NCBI GenBank assembly: GCA_003497555.1
Contig: DNNS01000352.1
Location: 2,786-10,117, forward strand
Direction of reading: 5' to 3'
DNA length: 7,332 bases
Origin: Spirochaetia bacterium
GTDB taxonomy: Bacteria; Spirochaetota; UBA12135
Part shown: positions 5,904 through 7,332 of the stretch, piece after piece
Position numbering within the stretch: the first letter of the stretch is position 1
How the letters are laid out: every line of letters starts with the position of its first letter
Made by a program: the position numbers and the translations under genes
Notes under the pieces: model-generated
What the model was told of the DNA's origin: nothing
Databases searched by the model: none
The model's input: only the letters and a program-made list of their open reading frames with translations

Positions 5904-6785
5904 TTATTTTTGTTCCGCAAATAAAAGACTGTAATCAGCTGCCGGAGCCGAATGAGTAAGCGCACCGCTGCTGATATAATCTATACCAATGCGCGCAATA
6001 TTTTTTATCCTGCCGGCAGTAATGTTTCCGCTGGCTTCAAGCAGACAACGGTCAACTGCCAGACGCCTGGCTTCTTTAAGATGCAGATCATCCATATTAT
6101 CGAGCATAATAACATCCGCATATTCTTCCCATGCTTCTTTTACCTGATCAATGCTGCGGCATTCCACTTCTACCATCAGTTTATTTTTATTATGAGAACG
6201 TACCAGTCTGATAGCTTCGCGCACGCTTCCCGCCAGACTGATATGATTATCTTTAATCAGGTACATATCATACAAACCCATTCGATGATTGGTTCCGCCG
6301 CCGGTTTTTACGGCATATTTTTCCAGCCAGCGCAGCCCGGGTGTGGTTTTTCTGGTATCAAGTAAACAGGTATGCGTTCCTTCCAGCAGTTTTACAAATT
6401 GGCGGGTTTTCCCGGCGATTCCGGAAAGATGCTGCAGAAAATTAAGCGCTGTACGTTCGCCGGCAAGTATGGCGCCGGCCGGACCTTCGATGGAACATAC
6501 CATATCTTCCCGTTTTAAAACAGTTCCTTCCTGAACAAAGGATTTAACTGTAATATTTTTATCAAGCTCTTCAAAAACCAGTTCGATTGCCCATAAACCG
6601 CAAACCACCAGTTCTTCCTTGGCTTTGATGATACAGCGCGCTAACCGGCCCGGAGCAACTATAGCTTTGCTAGTAATGTCTCCGGCCCCGATATCTTCAG
6701 CCAGGGCAAGGCGGATGAGAGGCAAAGCCTGTTCACGGAATTTTTCCCTGGAAAATTCACTCTGTATTTTTTTAAATACGCTCAT
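5904..6785 (-). CDS. nadC: Nicotinate-nucleotide pyrophosphorylase (quinolinate phosphoribosyltransferase)
   Basis: This cytoplasmic enzyme converts quinolinate and PRPP to nicotinate mononucleotide, CO2 and pyrophosphate, the step where de novo NAD synthesis joins the common pathway. At 293 residues it has the family's normal length. Visible motifs are ALAEDIGAGDIT (27-38), ERTALNFLQHLSGIAG (110-125), DTRKTTPGLR (143-152), GGGTNHRMGLYDMYLIKDNH (162-181) with its substrate-binding His, Arg and Lys, VEVEC (205-209), VIMLDNM (225-231) and LEASGNI (249-255), then ISSGALTHS near the end. All expected active-site segments are intact. The start overlaps the rnfB stop (ATGA, 6785-6782) without a Shine-Dalgarno, suggesting translational coupling. 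No nadA or nadB lies in the window, so the source of quinolinate is not visible. Confidence 0.97.
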   Translation of the reverse strand: MSVFKKIQSEFSREKFREQALPLIRLALAEDIGAGDITSKAIVAPGRLARCIIKAKEELVVCGLWAIELVFEELDKNITVKSFVQEGTVLKREDMVCSIEGPAGAILAGERTALNFLQHLSGIAGKTRQFVKLLEGTHTCLLDTRKTTPGLRWLEKYAVKTGGGTNHRMGLYDMYLIKDNHISLAGSVREAIRLVRSHNKNKLMVEVECRSIDQVKEAWEEYADVIMLDNMDDLHLKEARRLAVDRCLLEASGNITAGRIKNIARIGIDYISSGALTHSAPAADYSLLFAEQK

Positions 6786-7332
6786 GCCGCTGCTGTTTTT
6801 ACGATTTTAAGGTTGAGACTTATAATCGAGTCGGTGGGACAGATTTTAAAGCATTTGCTACAGTTGGTACATTTTGTATAATCGATTTTAGCGCAGTTGT
6901 TTTCTACCTTAATGGCATCGAATTTGCACTCCTGTACGCATTTCATACAGCCGATACAGGCCAGACTGCATTTTTTTCGGGCAATTCCGCCTTTATCGAA
7001 TGAACGGCAGGCTACGTAAAAAAATTTTCTTTCTTTTTTTTTGTTCTCAGCCTGAATGACCGAAGGAATAATTTCAATAATTTTTTTTGGACAGGCCTTT
7101 ACGCAATTTCCGCAGGCTTTGCATTTTTCTTCACTGATGATCACCAAACCCTTTTTATCAATAGTAATGGCAGCAAACGGGCAAACGCGCATACAATCGC
7201 CGAAACCAAGACATCCGTAAGAACAGTCTTTTGGCCCGCCCAGCAGAAGATGGGCGGAAGCACAGTCTCGCGAGCCGGTATAGATGAATTTATTTTTTAC
7301 TCCGCATTTGGCGCCCTGGCACAGAAGACGCG
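6782..7332 (-). CDS. rnfB: Rnf complex subunit B, polyferredoxin (5' end cut)
   Basis: RnfB takes electrons from ferredoxin in the Rnf complex, a membrane ion pump that reduces NAD+. The frame runs open to the window edge; 182 residues plus stop are visible and the N-terminus (membrane anchor and first Cys residues) is missing. An internal ATG at 7192 gives a 136-residue frame but is not the true start: the residues before it match RnfB, with DCASAHLLLGGPKDCSYGCL running into GFGDCMRVCPF. In visible-fragment numbering, cluster motifs are C36-C40-C46-C50 (Cx3Cx5Cx3CP), C70-C73-C76-C80, C125-C128-C131-C135 and C154-C157-C160-C164, the last three CxxCxxCxxxC, so four [4Fe-4S] clusters are expected after the N-terminal domain. 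Proteobacterial RnfB has two such ferredoxin clusters; longer forms occur in clostridia and other anaerobes. The stop overlaps nadC. rnfB is commonly last in rnfCDGEAB operons, so the other subunits probably lie beyond 7332. Confidence 0.93.
   Translation of the reverse strand, partial: RLLCQGAKCGVKNKFIYTGSRDCASAHLLLGGPKDCSYGCLGFGDCMRVCPFAAITIDKKGLVIISEEKCKACGNCVKACPKKIIEIIPSVIQAENKKKERKFFYVACRSFDKGGIARKKCSLACIGCMKCVQECKFDAIKVENNCAKIDYTKCTNCSKCFKICPTDSIISLNLKIVKTAAA

Noticed and set aside
5952..6365. Plus-strand open frame of 137 codons
   Set aside because: It is antisense to nadC, which has every active-site motif intact.
6782..7192. A separate 136-residue ferredoxin starting at the ATG at 7192
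   Set aside because: The same frame continues upstream to the window edge with conserved RnfB sequence, and the ATG codes for an internal Met between two cluster cysteines (C46 and C50 of the visible fragment).

Overview
The window carries six genes, all on the minus strand, in this order of transcription (high to low coordinate): rnfB (5' end cut by the window edge), nadC, a ROK-family regulator, a family-4 glycosyltransferase, an MsbA-like ABC exporter, and an FAD-dependent oxidoreductase of the glycerol-3-phosphate dehydrogenase type (3' end cut by the window edge). Coding density is high. The gene-free stretches are 80 to 217 bases long, and each holds something of interest.

Organism: the RnfB subunit carries many [4Fe-4S] clusters and the oxidoreductase has a BFD-type [2Fe-2S] tail, which together point to an anaerobe with ferredoxin-based energy metabolism. 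The MsbA-like exporter coupled to a glycosyltransferase suggests a Gram-negative type envelope. None of the five visible start codons has a convincing Shine-Dalgarno sequence, and long A-runs are common in the coding strands. I cannot name the phylum from the sequence.

Layout: 7332-5904 is an rnfB-nadC pair with a 4-base ATGA overlap, so an NAD+-reducing ion pump is coupled to the enzyme that makes an NAD precursor. A consensus sigma70-type promoter (5857-5830) follows nadC. It lies so close to the next gene that the regulator mRNA should be leaderless. The regulator (5823-4612) has a winged-helix N-terminus and a ROK-fold body that has lost the ROK zinc motif. An AT-rich near-palindrome (4532-4559) sits immediately upstream of the glycosyltransferase and is a candidate operator. 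The glycosyltransferase and the exporter again overlap by ATGA (4529-1561), which suggests a build-and-flip pair for a lipid-linked glycan.

Between the exporter and the oxidoreductase lies a 125-base element (1418-1542) with 21-base terminal inverted repeats. All three arm mismatches become G-U wobbles when the plus strand is folded, and none do on the minus strand. It looks like a dispersed structured repeat or MITE-like element and is the least explained object in the window. I see no CRISPR array, tRNA, rRNA, recognisable transposase gene or complete undescribed multi-gene system.
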